Assembly (NCBI GenBank): GCA_945829115.1
Contig: CALZTP010000021.1
Location: 1-33,231, forward strand
Length of the DNA: 33,231 nucleotides
Reading direction: 5' to 3'
Source of the DNA: an uncultured bacterium
GTDB lineage: Bacteria > Bacteroidota > Bacteroidia > Bacteroidales > Bacteroidaceae
Part shown: positions 32,715-33,231 of the stretch, in pieces
Layout of the letters: each line of letters begins with the position of its first letter
Numbering within the stretch: the stretch's first letter is position 1
Position numbers and translations under genes: made by a program
The notes under the pieces: generated by a model
The model's database searches: none
Seen by the model: only the letters and a program-made list of their open reading frames with translations
Told to the model about the DNA's origin: nothing

Positions 32715-33231
32715 ATGATAGTAGAAAGAAATAAATATCTGAACCAGCTGCTTGAAAGCAGACATAACGGATTGACAAAGGTTATCACAGGAATACGACG
32801 TTGCGGCAAGTCATTCCTGCTTTTTAACCTGCTGAAGAATCGTCTTATTGACGAGGGAACTGACCGAGAGCATATCATAGAAATGCAATTCGACGATTTT
32901 GCCAACAAGAGGTATCGCAACCCTGAAGTCTTCTATGAATACGTGAAGAGCAGAATCACTGACGGCAGGAAATATTACGTCTTACTTGACGAGGTGCAGC
33001 TGTTGTCGGAATTTGTTGACGTGCTAAACGGACTGATGCGAATTGAAAATGTTGACTTGTATGTCACGGGCAGCAATGCACGTTTCCTTTCAAAAGATAT
33101 AATAACAGAGTTTAGGGGAAGAGGACAACAAATTCATGTCTCACCATTCAGTTTCTCAGAGTTGATGACTTTCTTCGATGGGACAAAAGAGGAGGCATTG
33201 GAAATGTATATGAAATATGGTGGACTTCCGC
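32715..33231 (+). CDS. AAA ATPase of the DUF4143-associated type, 3' end outside the window
   Basis: A partial gene; 172 codons are visible and the frame is open at the edge. Walker A is GIRRCGKS (26-33), Walker B YVLLDEVQ (88-95), followed by the sensor TGSNARFLSKDI and RGRGQQIHVSPFSFSEL. This is the layout of the AAA_14 domain that is usually joined to a C-terminal DUF4143 domain; the latter is expected beyond the window. Such proteins are common accessory genes in Bacteroidetes, with no firm function. The ATG at 32715 is the first in frame after the predicted transcript start, leaving a leader of about 40 bases. Confidence 0.85.
   Translation, partial: MIVERNKYLNQLLESRHNGLTKVITGIRRCGKSFLLFNLLKNRLIDEGTDREHIIEMQFDDFANKRYRNPEVFYEYVKSRITDGRKYYVLLDEVQLLSEFVDVLNGLMRIENVDLYVTGSNARFLSKDIITEFRGRGQQIHVSPFSFSELMTFFDGTKEEALEMYMKYGGLP

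Overview
The window looks like chromosomal DNA of a Bacteroidales bacterium, most likely a Prevotella-type member of Prevotellaceae. The reasons are a fused LpxC-FabZ gene, an ExbB / small membrane protein / ExbD / ExbD cluster, a lipoprotein with an acidic tail after the lipobox cysteine, weak Shine-Dalgarno usage, and promoters of the Bacteroides type (TTTG near -33, TAnnTTTG near -7) upstream of several genes. Genus assignment is inference. Almost everything from 409 to 28580 is on the minus strand, apart from one tRNA-Cys. Everything from 28758 to the right edge is on the plus strand.

Layout. 1-408: a broken copy of a terminal-inverted-repeat element and a low-complexity inverted repeat. 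409-9716 (minus, read right to left): an RNase D-like exonuclease, RlmI, TilS, a beta-helix lipoprotein, cytidine deaminase, a YycJ-type metallo-hydrolase, a GHL10 glycosidase-like protein, NudC and QueH. Several concern tRNA/rRNA modification. 9717-10586: no protein gene; a complete 168-bp element with perfect 31-bp inverted ends, tRNA-Cys(GCA) with its terminator, and a strong hairpin. 10587-15122 (minus): Pif1-type helicase, ExbB, a three-helix membrane protein, two ExbD proteins and an Lrp/AsnC regulator. 15371-22166 (minus): lpxD, lpxC-fabZ, lpxA, miaA and a class A penicillin-binding protein, an envelope block that builds lipid A and peptidoglycan. 22475-28580 (minus): phoH, purC, aroE, purM, prfA and pyrF, covering nucleotide and shikimate synthesis plus translation termination. 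28758-32354 (plus): an M15-like zinc peptidase candidate, aroB, rsmA and a Sfp-type phosphopantetheinyl transferase. 32715-33231: the start of an AAA ATPase, cut by the window edge.

Most protein genes are conserved housekeeping genes. The unexplained structure is between genes. A motif close to GCACACCTACTTAT occurs about ten times, always in spacers, and in three cases runs directly into a start codon. The same motif forms the tips of the 168-bp element, and two direct copies of that element bracket 10 kb. A canonical promoter in front of the terminal ATPase gene lies between two identical 26-bp repeats, each containing a 14-bp palindrome. Their centres are exactly 63 bp apart, and the whole is enclosed by a perfect 10-bp inverted repeat. 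These are the best candidates for something undescribed. No CRISPR array, prophage or transposase gene was seen.
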